Below are positions 1-7,338 of a stretch of DNA of 34,234 nt, one piece after another; position 1 is the first letter of the stretch, and each line of letters opens with the position of its first letter. Origin of the DNA: Alphaproteobacteria bacterium (GTDB lineage Bacteria > Pseudomonadota > Alphaproteobacteria > SHVZ01); NCBI GenBank assembly GCA_016869375.1, contig VGEH01000037.1:1-34234 (forward strand). The letters run 5' to 3'. Both the position numbers and the translations under genes were made by a program. The notes beneath the pieces were generated by a model, which did no database searches, was not told the DNA's origin, and was given only the letters and a program-made list of their open reading frames with translations.

Positions 1-66
1 ATCGGCGCGAAGCTCATGGTGACGCAAGGCCGCGAGCGGATCAACTGCCGGGTCGACTATCGCTGA
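1..66 (+). CDS. 3' end of an unidentified protein-coding gene (partial)
   Basis: The first 21 codons of the window are open in frame 1 and end in TGA at 64-66, encoding a tail that finishes in RVDYR. The next gene starts 8 bases later on the same strand, which fits a shared transcript. The start and all domains lie outside the window, so no function can be assigned. It is called a gene tail only because of the tight spacing and the GC-rich, codon-like composition. Confidence 0.45.
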   Translation: MGAKLMVTQGRERINCRVDYR

Positions 67-74
67 TCCGAGCG

Positions 75-587
75 GTGACGCGCGTCGCGGTCATCGGCAA
101 TGCGGGCGGCGGAAAGTCCACGCTCTGTCGGGCGCTGAGCGGAGCGCGCGGTCTTCCCTACATTGCCGTCGATCACCTGCAATGGCGACCCGGCTGGCGC
201 CAGGTGCCCGACGACGAGTTCACCGCCACGCATGAGACGCTGCTGGCGAAATCGCGCTGGATCATCGACGGCTTCGGGCCGTGGCCGACGATCGAAGCGC
301 GCTTCGATCGCGCCGATGCCATCGTGTTCGTCGACCTGCCACTGTGGCGCCACTACTGGTGGGCGACGAAGCGGCAGATCGCCTCGATCTTCCGCGAGCG
401 CTCCGATGGTCCCGAAGGCTGCCCGATGCTGCCGGTGACCTTCCGGCTGCCCCGCATGATGTGGCGGCTCCATCACGATCTTCGCCCAAAGCTCCTGGCG
501 GCCATCGAGGCACGCCGGTCGAGCGCGCGCATCTTCCATCTCCGCTCGCCCCGCGACCTCGCCGAATTCCGCGCGCGCTACTGCTGA
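75..587 (+). CDS. P-loop nucleoside/nucleotide kinase-like protein (adenylate kinase / FlaR-like group)
   Basis: This 170-residue protein opens with a beta strand and a Walker A loop (GNAGGGKS, residues 8-15), the pattern of small P-loop kinases related to adenylate kinase and of the 'topology modulation' (FlaR-like) proteins. Further on are a WIIDGFGPW segment (about residues 62-70) and a hydrophobic strand AIVFVDLPL (about 82-90), which fit the substrate-binding region and Walker B strand of that fold. A GTG start at 75 is used because the Walker loop lies directly behind it. The stop overlaps the hutG start as TGATG, implying translational coupling. The substrate is unknown. The general family is fairly secure; a specific kinase activity is inference. 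Confidence 0.8.
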   Translation: MTRVAVIGNAGGGKSTLCRALSGARGLPYIAVDHLQWRPGWRQVPDDEFTATHETLLAKSRWIIDGFGPWPTIEARFDRADAIVFVDLPLWRHYWWATKRQIASIFRERSDGPEGCPMLPVTFRLPRMMWRLHHDLRPKLLAAIEARRSSARIFHLRSPRDLAEFRARYC

Positions 588-1378
588 TGGAGCCCTATCG
601 CTTTCATCCCGGCACGACCCCGCTGCTGGTGAGCTGCCCGCATGTCGGGACGCACATCCCGCCGGCGCTCGCCGCGCGCATGACCGCCGAGGCGCAAGAG
701 CTTGCCGACACCGACTGGCATATCGAGCGGCTCTACGACTTCGCGCGCGATCTCGGCGCCTCGATGCTGGTCGCGACGCATTCGCGCTATGTCATAGATC
801 TCAACCGGCCGCCTGACGGCTCGGTGCTCTATGCCAATGCCAACAACACCGAGCTCTGCCCGACCACGCGCTTCGACCTGAAGCCGGTCTATCGGGACGG
901 CGAAGCGCCGGGCGAGGCCGAGATCAAGACGCGCGTCGACCGCTACTGGCGCCCCTATCACGATCGGCTGGTGGCCGAGCTACAGCGCCTCAAGGCGCGC
1001 TTCGGCTACGCGCTCCTCTTCGACGCGCATTCGATCGCATCCATGGTGCCGCGCTTCCATCCGACGAAGCTCTGGGATCTCAACCTCGGCTCCGCCGACG
1101 GTACCAGCGCGGCGAAGGCGCTGATCGAGCCGGTGGCGAAGGCGTGCCGCAGCGCCAATCCCTACACCGCGGCAATCGACGGCCGCTTCAAGGGCGGCCA
1201 TATCACCCGCGCCTATGGCCGGCCGGCAGAGGGCGTGCACGCGATCCAGCTCGAGCTGTCGCAGGCCTCATACATGGAAGAGGCGCCACCCTATCGCTGG
1301 CGCGACGATCTCGCCGACGGCATCCGCCCGACGCTCAGGCGGCTGATCGAGACGATGCTGGCTTTCCGGCCCCGCTGA
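587..1378 (+). CDS. hutG: N-formylglutamate deformylase (amidohydrolase)
   Basis: The 263-residue product matches N-formylglutamate amidohydrolases along its length. It has SCPHVGTHIP near residues 16-25, a DLNRPPDG block (about 72-79), LLFDAHSI (about 142-149), GRFKGGHITRAYG near 200-212 and an IQLELSQ segment near the C-terminus. This zinc-dependent family hydrolyses N-formyl-L-glutamate to formate and glutamate, the last step of one histidine-degradation branch. The ATG at 587 overlaps the preceding stop. No other hut gene is visible, so a role in histidine use rests on the family rather than on context. The 3' end overlaps the convergent dioxygenase gene by 44 bases, so both C-termini share DNA. 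Confidence 0.88.
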   Translation: MEPYRFHPGTTPLLVSCPHVGTHIPPALAARMTAEAQELADTDWHIERLYDFARDLGASMLVATHSRYVIDLNRPPDGSVLYANANNTELCPTTRFDLKPVYRDGEAPGEAEIKTRVDRYWRPYHDRLVAELQRLKARFGYALLFDAHSIASMVPRFHPTKLWDLNLGSADGTSAAKALIEPVAKACRSANPYTAAIDGRFKGGHITRAYGRPAEGVHAIQLELSQASYMEEAPPYRWRDDLADGIRPTLRRLIETMLAFRPR

Positions 1379-2177
1379 AGCGGTAGGCCGCGAGGCTGAG
1401 ATTGCCGAGGGCGAAGCCGCGATGCAGCGCCTCGCCCTTGGCCTTGGCGCCGGCGGCGCCGAGCGCGACATAGAGCGGCAGCAGATGCTCCGAGGTCGGA
1501 TGCGCCCGCCTGTACTCCGGCGCCTTCAGGCTGACCGCCACCGCGTCCTCGAGCCGGCCGGCGGCGAGGGTCTGCGCCAGCCATTCATCGAAGCCTTGGG
1601 CCCAGGGATCGGTCGTGCCGCCGCCCTTCCAGGCGAGCTCGCGAAGATTATGGACGGCGCCGCCCGATCCCAGGACCAGCACGCCTTCCTCGGTGAGCGG
1701 CTGCAGCGCGCGGCCAAGCACGAAGTGATGCGCCGGGTCGAGCTGCGCCTGGATCGAGAGCGGCACCACCGGAATGTCGGCGGCCGGGAACATGTGCCGG
1801 AGCGGCACCCACACTCCGTGGTCGAGCCCCTGGGCCGGGACCATCGCGACCGAGAATCCCACCTCAGAGACCAGGTCGGTGACGCGCCTGGCGATATCGG
1901 GCGCGCCGGGGGCCGGATAGCTCAGCTTGTAGAGATCCTCGGGAAAGCCCGAGTAGTCATGCACCGTCGACGGGCGCTCGGAGCCGCCGACGCGCGGATC
2001 CGTCGTCGACCAATGCGCCGAGGCGACGACGATCGCCTTCGGCTGCGGCATCGCCTTGCCGATCTCGCTCAAGCGCCGCGCCACCTCGTGCTCCCCGGGG
2101 AGGCGGGGGGCGGCCAGGGTCGGCGCGCCATGCGAGACGAAGATCGGGTCGATCCGGGGCGACATGAGATTTGCCAT
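1335..2177 (-). CDS. LigB-type class III extradiol dioxygenase (4,5-DOPA dioxygenase / YgiD-like)
   Basis: The 280-residue protein has the layout of the DODA/YgiD group of class III ring-cleavage dioxygenases. Visible elements are SHGAPT with H16, ASAHW with H55, GLDHGVWVPL with H120, and GSGGAVHN with H176. H16, H55 and H176 are the likely metal ligands and H120 the likely acid/base residue. The family opens catechol-type rings next to the hydroxyls using a bound divalent metal and O2; bacterial YgiD homologues act on DOPA in vitro. The true substrate here is unknown. The gene is read alone on the minus strand, divergent from the aldolase gene and convergent on hutG. The first methionine at 2177 is used; the Met five residues in (MSPRID) is an alternative start. 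Confidence 0.85.
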   Translation of the reverse strand: MANLMSPRIDPIFVSHGAPTLAAPRLPGEHEVARRLSEIGKAMPQPKAIVVASAHWSTTDPRVGGSERPSTVHDYSGFPEDLYKLSYPAPGAPDIARRVTDLVSEVGFSVAMVPAQGLDHGVWVPLRHMFPAADIPVVPLSIQAQLDPAHHFVLGRALQPLTEEGVLVLGSGGAVHNLRELAWKGGGTTDPWAQGFDEWLAQTLAAGRLEDAVAVSLKAPEYRRAHPTSEHLLPLYVALGAAGAKAKGEALHRGFALGNLSLAAYRFSGAGKPASSRSAA

Positions 2178-2207
2178 TCTAGCGCGAACCGGTCCCGCTG
2201 GAGTCCT

Positions 2208-2232
2208 CCCGTCGCGGTGGCGGAACGACGGG
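2208..2232. repeat. Inverted repeat in the divergent intergenic region
   Basis: Within the 148-base gap between the divergent dioxygenase and aldolase genes, CCCGTCG (2208-2214) and CGACGGG (2226-2232) form a perfect 7-base inverted repeat with an 11-base centre. It lies about 30 bases upstream of the dioxygenase start and about 95 upstream of the aldolase start. It could be an operator or a leader hairpin. No regulator is known for it, and an arm of this size in GC-rich DNA can arise by chance. No convincing sigma-70 promoter was seen in the rest of the gap. Confidence 0.3.
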
Positions 2233-2325
2233 CAATCGACCCCGATAACAAGAACTTACTGGCGCGTTCGCTTTCCCTTTGGAAAAATGGGGTCGTCCGT
2301 CCGCTCGGAATGAGGATCCCCCTAG

Positions 2326-3087
2326 ATGACCGTGATCAAGAAGCTCTCCAACAGCCGCCAGGAAGAGCTGGAGTGGCAGTGCCGCGTCGATCTCGCCGCC
2401 GCCTTCCAGCTCACCTACCAGTTCGGCTGGAACCGGGGCATCGGCAACCATTACAGCCTGATGGTGCCAAACTCCGACGATACGTTCTTCGTCAACGCCC
2501 GCGGCCTGCTCTTCTCCGAGATCACCGCGAGCAACCTGATCCGCTGCGACTTCAAGGGCAACGTCCTCGAAGGCAAGGGCGAGATCCGCGACGTCACCTA
2601 CAACATCCATGTGCCGATCCATCGCGATCACCCGAGCGCGAAGGCGGTGCTGCACGTGCATCCGCCGAACATCACCGCGATCTCGCTGCTCGAGAACGGT
2701 CGCGTCGCGCTGGCGCACCATAACAACCTGATCTTCAACGACCGCATCGCCTATGACGACGAGATGACCGGCCCGGCGCTCGACCTCGACGAGGGCGACC
2801 GCATCGCGCGCGGCCTCGGCGACAAGACCATCATGGTGATGGCGAACCACGGCGTGACCGTGGTCGGCCCGACGGTCCACGACTCCTTCTCGGAGCTGTC
2901 CATCTGCGAGCACACCTGCGGTGACCAGCTCCGCGCCATGTGGACGGGCCTCAAGCTGCGCGAGCAGCCGGCGCATCTGAAGTGGGACCACAAGGGCGCC
3001 TTTGGCGACCGGATCGACGCCAAACTCAGCTTCGACGCCCAGGTGCGTCAGCTCGAGCGCGACGTCGGCACCGCCTACAAGACCTGA
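2326..3087 (+). CDS. Class II aldolase/adducin family protein
   Basis: The 253-residue product is a single class II aldolase/adducin domain. The zinc-binding HVH of LHVHPPN (H110, H112) and a later ANHG (H175) supply the three expected metal ligands. The Glu that is catalytic in fuculose-phosphate aldolase (family pattern SSEW..H) does not appear: the aligned stretch reads DVTYNIH, as in adducin-like members. The protein may therefore not be a classical aldolase; some relatives are decarboxylases or have unknown activity. The ATG at 2326 has GAGGA nine bases upstream. The gene heads a run of three metabolic genes on the same strand, and the second aldolase-type gene downstream suggests a shared sugar or hydroxy-acid pathway. 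Confidence 0.88.
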   Translation: MTVIKKLSNSRQEELEWQCRVDLAAAFQLTYQFGWNRGIGNHYSLMVPNSDDTFFVNARGLLFSEITASNLIRCDFKGNVLEGKGEIRDVTYNIHVPIHRDHPSAKAVLHVHPPNITAISLLENGRVALAHHNNLIFNDRIAYDDEMTGPALDLDEGDRIARGLGDKTIMVMANHGVTVVGPTVHDSFSELSICEHTCGDQLRAMWTGLKLREQPAHLKWDHKGAFGDRIDAKLSFDAQVRQLERDVGTAYKT

Positions 3088-3107
3088 TCGCCCCGTTAGG
3101 GCATCAT

Positions 3108-3142
3108 CGACGCCGGTCCGGCACTCGCCGCGGCCGGCGTCG
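3108..3142 (+). repeat. Stem-loop between aldolase and lactonase genes
   Basis: CGACGCCGG (3108-3116) and CCGGCGTCG (3134-3142) form a perfect 9-base stem with a GC-rich 17-base loop, followed by CGTTTC. It sits in the 73-base gap between the class II aldolase and the metallo-hydrolase. The short, interrupted T tract makes it a poor intrinsic terminator. Partial attenuation or RNA stabilisation between the two genes is possible, but this is inference. Confidence 0.4.
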
Positions 3143-3160
3143 TCGTTTCAGGGGGACCTC

Positions 3161-3925
3161 GTGACCGTGCGCCTGTTTGCGATGACCAGCGGCCGCCTGA
3201 CCGGACCGCTTGCCAACCTGATGGAAGGCGGCGAGGGTGAGGTCGATCTGCCCATCCCCTGCTATCTGATCGAGCATCCGAAGGGCCGCGTCGTCTTCGA
3301 CACCGGGATGCATCCCGACTGCCAGTCGGACCCCGCCGGCCGCTACGGCCCGCGCATCGCCCAGACCTTCCGCTTCCACTACAAGCCCGGCGACGAGGTG
3401 ACGGCGAAGCTGGAAGCCATCGACCGCGATCCGGCGAAGATCGACATCGTCATCAACTCGCACCTGCATTTCGACCATGTCGGCGGCAACGCGCTCCTGC
3501 CGAACGCCACGGTGATGATCCAGCGGCGCGAGTGGCAGGCGGGATTCGACCCCGACATGGCCGCCGCCCGCGGCTTCACGCGCAAGGATTTCGATCTCGG
3601 CCACAAGGTCGTCCAGCTCGACGGCGAGCATGACGTGTTCGGCGACGGCCGCGTCGTCTGCCTGCCGACTCATGGTCACACCCCCGGCCACCAGTCCCTC
3701 AAGGTCTGCCTCGAGGGCCGCGAAATCGTGCTGGCCGCCGATGCCTGCTACTTCTGCCGCACACTGACCGAGCGGCGCCTGCCGCCTCGGGCGCATGACC
3801 ACGAGCAGATGCGTCAGTCCCTCGACCGCCTGGCAGCCCTCCAGGCCGGCGGCGCCACGATCTTCGTCGGCCATGACGCCGAATTCTGGAAGACCGTCCC
3901 GCAGGCGCCAACGGAAATCACCTAG
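3161..3925 (+). CDS. Metallo-beta-lactamase-fold hydrolase, N-acyl homoserine lactonase-like (AttM/AiiA group)
   Basis: The 254-residue protein carries the full dinuclear zinc set of this fold: HLHFDH (H101, H103, D105, H106), GHTPGH (172-177), D194 in AADACY and H238 in VGHDAE. The N-terminal half (IPCYLIEHPKGRVVFDTG, about 32-49) is typical of AHL lactonases and the related gamma-butyrolactone hydrolases such as AttM/BlcC. The GTG at 3161 is preferred over upstream in-frame starts because it follows a GGGGGA ribosome site and upstream codons give low-complexity sequence inside the aldolase gene. Lying between two aldolase-type genes, it may open a sugar lactone or similar intermediate rather than quench quorum signals. 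The fold is certain; the substrate is not. Confidence 0.88.
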   Translation: MTVRLFAMTSGRLTGPLANLMEGGEGEVDLPIPCYLIEHPKGRVVFDTGMHPDCQSDPAGRYGPRIAQTFRFHYKPGDEVTAKLEAIDRDPAKIDIVINSHLHFDHVGGNALLPNATVMIQRREWQAGFDPDMAAARGFTRKDFDLGHKVVQLDGEHDVFGDGRVVCLPTHGHTPGHQSLKVCLEGREIVLAADACYFCRTLTERRLPPRAHDHEQMRQSLDRLAALQAGGATIFVGHDAEFWKTVPQAPTEIT

Positions 3926-3986
3926 CTTTGCTTGAATGAGCGGCCGTCCCGGTGTAGTCCCGGGGCCGTTCCCGAGGAGCTGTTCC

Positions 3987-6038
3987 ATGAAGAACCTGTG
4001 GTCCGACACCGCGGCCGAGGAAGCCGTCACGCGCTACGCCCAGAAGTGCGTCAACCGCGACCTAGCGCTCCGCACCTATACGACGCGGCTGCTCGGCGGC
4101 GTGCCGCAGCTGGTGCTGCATGGCGGCGGCAACACCTCCGTGAAGACGCGGATGAAGGACACGCTCGGCGAGGAAGTCGACGTGCTCTGCGTCAAGGGCT
4201 CGGGCTGGGACATGGGCACGATCGAGCCGCCGGGTCTGCCGGCCGTGCGCCTCGAGCCGCTGCTCAAGCTCCGCAAGCTCGACAAGCTCTCCGACGAGGA
4301 CATGGTCAATTTCCAGCGCCTCAATCTGCTGGATGCCGGCGCGCCGAACCCTTCCGTCGAGACGCTGTTCCACGCCTTCCTGCCGCACAAGTTCATCGAC
4401 CACACGCACGCGAACGCCGTGCTGTCGCTGACCGACCAGCCGGACGGCATGAAGATCACCAAGGAGGTCTATGGCGACCGCGCCGCGATCGTCGACTATG
4501 TGATGCCGGGCTTCGCGCTGGCGAAGATGGCGGGCGACGCCGCGTCCAAGGCGCCGAAGGCCGAGGGGTTGATCCTCTACAAGCACGGCATCTTCACCTG
4601 GGGCGACAACGCCAAAGAGGCCTATGACCGCATGATCGAGCTGGTCAGTCTCGCCGAAGCCCGGCTCGCCAAGGGACGGAAGAGCACGGCCTCGGTGAAG
4701 CTTCCCTCGGGCTTGGCGAGCGTCGCCGATGTCGCCCCGATCCTGCGCGGCCTCATGGCGATCCCGGTCAATCCGGATGACGGCGCCTGGAGACGCTGGG
4801 TGTTCGAGTTCCGCACTTCCGACAATGTCCGCGCCTTTGTCGACGGCACCGATCTCGGCCGCTACGCGCAGGCCGGCACGGTGACGCCAGACCATGTGAT
4901 CCGCACCAAGCCGAAGCCCCTGATCCTGCCGGCGCCCGAGGCCGACGACCTGAAGGGCTTCGCCGACGCGGCGAAGACGGCGCTCGCGGCTTACGACGCC
5001 GACTACAGGGCATATTTCGCGCGCAACAACGCCAATGCGACGCCGAAGAAGACGATGCTGGATACGGTGCCGCGCGTGATCCTGGTGCCTGGCCTCGGCC
5101 TCTTCGCGCTCGGCAAGTCGTCCAAGGATGCCAAGGTGAATGCCGACGTCGCGCAGAACGCGATCGACGCGATCCTCGATGCCGAGGCGATCGGCAAGTT
5201 CGAGAGCATCTCGGAGGCTGATCTCTTCGATGTCGAATACTGGTCGCTCGAGCAGGCGAAGCTCGGCAAGGAAGCCGAGAAGCGCTTCGCCCGCCATGTC
5301 GTCGCCGTCACCGGCGGCGCCTCCGGCATCGGCTATGCGACGGCCGAAGCCTTCGCCAGGGAGGGCGCGGAAGTCGCACTGATCGATCTCGACGGTACTG
5401 CCGCCGCGGCCGCGGCGAAGAAGCTCGGCGGCATCGGCATCGGCTGCGACGTGACCAAGCCCGAGGATGTGAGGAAGGCCTTCGACAAGATCGCGGCCAC
5501 CTATGGCGGCGTCGACATCCTGGTCTCCAATGCCGGTGCGGCCTGGCAGGGGAAGATCGGCGAGGTCGACGACGCGACCCTGCGCAAGAGCTTCGAGCTC
5601 AACTTCTTCTCGCACCAGACCGCGGCGCAGAACGCCGTCCGCATCATGAAGACGCAAGGACAGGGCGGCTCGCTGCTGTTCAACGTCTCCAAGCAGGCGG
5701 TGAATCCCGGCCCGGACTTCGGCCCCTACGGCCTGCCCAAGGCCTCGACCATGTTCCTGGTCCGCCAATACGCGGTCGACTATGGCAAGGACGGCATCCG
5801 TGCCAATGCGGTGAACGCCGACCGCGTGCGCACCGGCCTCTTGACCGACGAGATGGTCAAGAGCCGCTCCAAGGCGCGCGGCCTTTCTGAGAAAGACTAT
5901 ATGTCCGGCAATCTCCTCGGCCGCGAGGTGAAAGCCCAGGACGTGGCCCAGGCCTTCGTCGCGCTGGCCGCTGCCGAGAAGACCACCGCCGCCGTGCTCA
6001 CCGTCGACGGCGGCAACATCGCCGCGGCGCTGCGGTAG
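3987..6038 (+). CDS. Bifunctional class II aldolase / short-chain dehydrogenase
   Basis: This 683-residue fusion has an N-terminal class II aldolase domain (roughly 1-420) with HGGGNTS near residue 46, HTHAN near 140 and a YKHG further on. A C-terminal Rossmann short-chain dehydrogenase (roughly 430-683) has TGGASGIG near 442, SNAGAA and the active-site YGLPK near 581. Relatives are annotated as bifunctional aldolase/dehydrogenases and, in some bacteria, link rhamnulose-phosphate cleavage to lactaldehyde oxidation in one chain. The start is the ATG at 3987, behind GAGGAG; in-frame codons further upstream lack such a site. The pairing of aldolase and oxidoreductase suggests cleavage of a sugar acid or deoxysugar followed by NAD(P)-dependent oxidation. 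The exact substrate is not readable. Confidence 0.92.
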   Translation: MKNLWSDTAAEEAVTRYAQKCVNRDLALRTYTTRLLGGVPQLVLHGGGNTSVKTRMKDTLGEEVDVLCVKGSGWDMGTIEPPGLPAVRLEPLLKLRKLDKLSDEDMVNFQRLNLLDAGAPNPSVETLFHAFLPHKFIDHTHANAVLSLTDQPDGMKITKEVYGDRAAIVDYVMPGFALAKMAGDAASKAPKAEGLILYKHGIFTWGDNAKEAYDRMIELVSLAEARLAKGRKSTASVKLPSGLASVADVAPILRGLMAIPVNPDDGAWRRWVFEFRTSDNVRAFVDGTDLGRYAQAGTVTPDHVIRTKPKPLILPAPEADDLKGFADAAKTALAAYDADYRAYFARNNANATPKKTMLDTVPRVILVPGLGLFALGKSSKDAKVNADVAQNAIDAILDAEAIGKFESISEADLFDVEYWSLEQAKLGKEAEKRFARHVVAVTGGASGIGYATAEAFAREGAEVALIDLDGTAAAAAAKKLGGIGIGCDVTKPEDVRKAFDKIAATYGGVDILVSNAGAAWQGKIGEVDDATLRKSFELNFFSHQTAAQNAVRIMKTQGQGGSLLFNVSKQAVNPGPDFGPYGLPKASTMFLVRQYAVDYGKDGIRANAVNADRVRTGLLTDEMVKSRSKARGLSEKDYMSGNLLGREVKAQDVAQAFVALAAAEKTTAAVLTVDGGNIAAALR

Positions 6039-6049
6039 GCGGGAACCAT

Positions 6050-6556
6050 ATGCCCACTCGCCGAGTCAGCTCGGAGATCCTTGTCCGAACAGAGGCAGAT
6101 GCGGACGCATTGATGGATAAGGTGCGTCTCTCAGCTCAGCGTGTACATGCTTGGATCGCCGAACAGTCAGGCGATCCACTGGACATGCTAAAGCGAATGA
6201 AGTTCGAGCCGGTCGGTTATCACCCGGTCGAAGGCTACGCCTTGAATGTCATCGAGCAGATCAACCAAACATGGACCTTTGCCGTCGCTATCGCTGCGGC
6301 AAGACAGTTGCTGGGAATGCACCCGGAAGCTGAAGGCTTCTATCTTGCTCCAGGCGCACATGCCTCTCGTCCACTCGACATCATGAGCACCGTCGAGCTT
6401 CTTGTCGGCGCCGAGACTTGCGCTGTGGTGCATCCACGCAGCAATAAAAGGCTCAAGAAAGACCTTGGTAAGCTATCCGCGCGTCCCGAGGCTCACCGAT
6501 ACGCCTTTTTTTATGTCACCCCAATTCCCTGGCAACGAGCGCAGAACAAAGCTTGA
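6050..6556 (+). CDS. Hypothetical protein of atypical composition; possible PD-(D/E)XK-like fold
   Basis: I do not recognise this 168-residue protein with confidence. It starts 11 bases after the dehydrogenase stop, but its codon use is clearly less GC-rich than that of its neighbours (many A/T third positions), suggesting separate acquisition. No signal peptide or membrane segment is seen. The order E70 in a helix (NVIEQINQTW), D110 in PLDI and E122 in GAETCAVVHP, followed by a basic stretch (SNKRLKKDLGKL, 131-142), resembles the core of PD-(D/E)XK nuclease-like proteins. The expected lysine of ExK is a cysteine, so nuclease activity is doubtful. The fold suggestion is a weak inference. Confidence 0.65.
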   Translation: MPTRRVSSEILVRTEADADALMDKVRLSAQRVHAWIAEQSGDPLDMLKRMKFEPVGYHPVEGYALNVIEQINQTWTFAVAIAAARQLLGMHPEAEGFYLAPGAHASRPLDIMSTVELLVGAETCAVVHPRSNKRLKKDLGKLSARPEAHRYAFFYVTPIPWQRAQNKA

Positions 6557-6643
6557 ATGCCCTGGCGTCCAGGTTTGGTCGGTGGATGTTTCGTGGCAGT
6601 CGGCCGACGAGTCGGTGAGGTCCTTGCAGTAGTCGCCTCGTGT

Positions 6644-6740
6644 CCCCTCTCCCTGCGAAGCAGGGGGTCAGGGAGGGGGCTTCATGAAATCGAAGGGGCC
6701 CCCTCCCCATCCCTCCCCCGCCTGCGGCGGGAGAGGGGGC
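6644..6740. repeat. Block of REP-like palindromic repeats
   Basis: The gap between the atypical gene and the DUF6496 gene (6557-6771) holds C-run/G-run palindromes typical of intergenic repeats in GC-rich proteobacteria. One unit is CCCTCTCCCTG...CAGGG..AGGGAGGGGGC (about 6645-6680). The second is CCCCCTCCCC...CCTCCCCCGCC-TGC-GGCGGGAGAGGGGGC (about 6699-6740). The two are arranged head-to-head around TTCATGAAATCGAA, so the whole block is also a larger imperfect palindrome. It could act as a bidirectional transcription stop or RNA stabiliser for the two converging genes. A shorter relative lies at 32993-33023. Confidence 0.7.
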
Positions 6741-6771
6741 ACGAGTTCGCCACCGAAGGAGAGAGCAAGGC

Positions 6772-7239
6772 TCACCGCGCCAGCGCGTTTTCGAGCTGCT
6801 GCTTGGTCAGCTTCGAGCGGTTGGGGATGCCGCGGCGCTTCGCCTGGGCGTAGAGCTGGTCCTTGGTCTTGCCGTCGCCGCGGGCGCGCGCCCGTGCGGC
6901 GCGGTCGCCGCGGGCCGTGGTCTTCTTCGCATCCTTGCCGCCCATGGCGCGCGAGCTCTCGCGCTGGCCGCGGGCGCCGACATGCGACTTGCCTTCCTTC
7001 TCCTGCTGCGCGGTCTCGCCGCGCGCTTCCTTTCGCTTGGTCTTCGAGAGCGCGCGGCGGTTCTCGGCCTTGCTCTTGTCCTTCGAGCTTCCGGACTCGC
7101 TGAGCGCGATCGCGATGGCCTGGCGGCGGCTCCTGACCTTGCCGCCCTTGCCGCCGGGGCCGCTCTTGAGCTCGCCATGCTTGAACTCGTGCATGACGCG
7201 GCCGGCGGTCTTGCGTTGGGAAAGCGATGATCTCGGCAT
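6772..7239 (-). CDS. DUF6496 domain protein with C-terminal Rho_N/SAP-like helices
   Basis: The 155-residue, very basic protein begins with the DUF6496 signature: KTAGRVMHEFKHGELKSG (10-27) and then KVRSRRQAIAIALSESG (34-50). A long charged, Lys/Arg/Ala/Gly-rich middle follows (about 53-122), probably disordered. The end (KTKDQLYAQAKRRGIPNRSKLTKQQL, 124-149) resembles the small helical Rho_N/SAP-like modules that bind nucleic acids. The ATG at 7239 is chosen because the DUF6496 motif begins right behind it; longer in-frame sequence upstream runs antisense to the PhyH gene. GGAG lies 7 bases before the start. An EcfG-like promoter about 30-55 bases upstream suggests stress or stationary-phase expression. 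A DNA- or RNA-binding role is inference. Confidence 0.85.
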   Translation of the reverse strand: MPRSSLSQRKTAGRVMHEFKHGELKSGPGGKGGKVRSRRQAIAIALSESGSSKDKSKAENRRALSKTKRKEARGETAQQEKEGKSHVGARGQRESSRAMGGKDAKKTTARGDRAARARARGDGKTKDQLYAQAKRRGIPNRSKLTKQQLENALAR

Positions 7240-7267
7240 AAGCTGGCTCCGTGATTCCTCCGCCCTG

Positions 7268-7294
7268 GGAACCGTGCGAGTCGGGAACGGTTCC
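7268..7294. promoter_or_regulatory. Bidirectional EcfG-type (general stress response) promoter palindrome
   Basis: GGAACCGT (7268-7275) and ACGGTTCC (7287-7294) form a perfect 8-base inverted repeat with an 11-base centre. Read on the + strand it gives GGAAC-N16-GGTT (7268-7292), and on the - strand the same GGAAC-N16-GGTT (7294-7270). This closely matches the known alphaproteobacterial EcfG consensus GGAAC-N16/17-CGTT. The right-hand reading points at the PhyH gene (start 47 bases downstream) and the left-hand reading at the DUF6496 gene (start about 30 bases downstream). Both genes may therefore belong to the general stress regulon. Promoter activity is inferred from the motif alone. Confidence 0.6.
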
Positions 7295-7338
7295 ATGCGG
7301 CGGTTGCCGCAAGGCGGCGAATCGGCGAGAAATCTTCC

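Noticed and set aside
1335..1378. The 44-base overlap of hutG and the dioxygenase gene as a frameshift or wrong end
   Set aside because: Both frames keep normal codon use up to their stops and the overlap covers only poorly conserved C-termini, which is common in compact GC-rich genomes.
3161..3925. Annotation as a quorum-quenching AHL lactonase without qualification
   Set aside because: The zinc motifs fit, but the same family includes gamma-butyrolactone and sugar-lactone hydrolases, and the metabolic context argues for one of these.
4062..5768. Long open frame on the - strand (568 codons) across the aldolase/dehydrogenase gene
   Set aside because: It is a GC-skew shadow of the real + strand gene. 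Its product is Arg/Gly/Asp/Val-rich low complexity without family motifs, while the + strand frame has both domain signatures.
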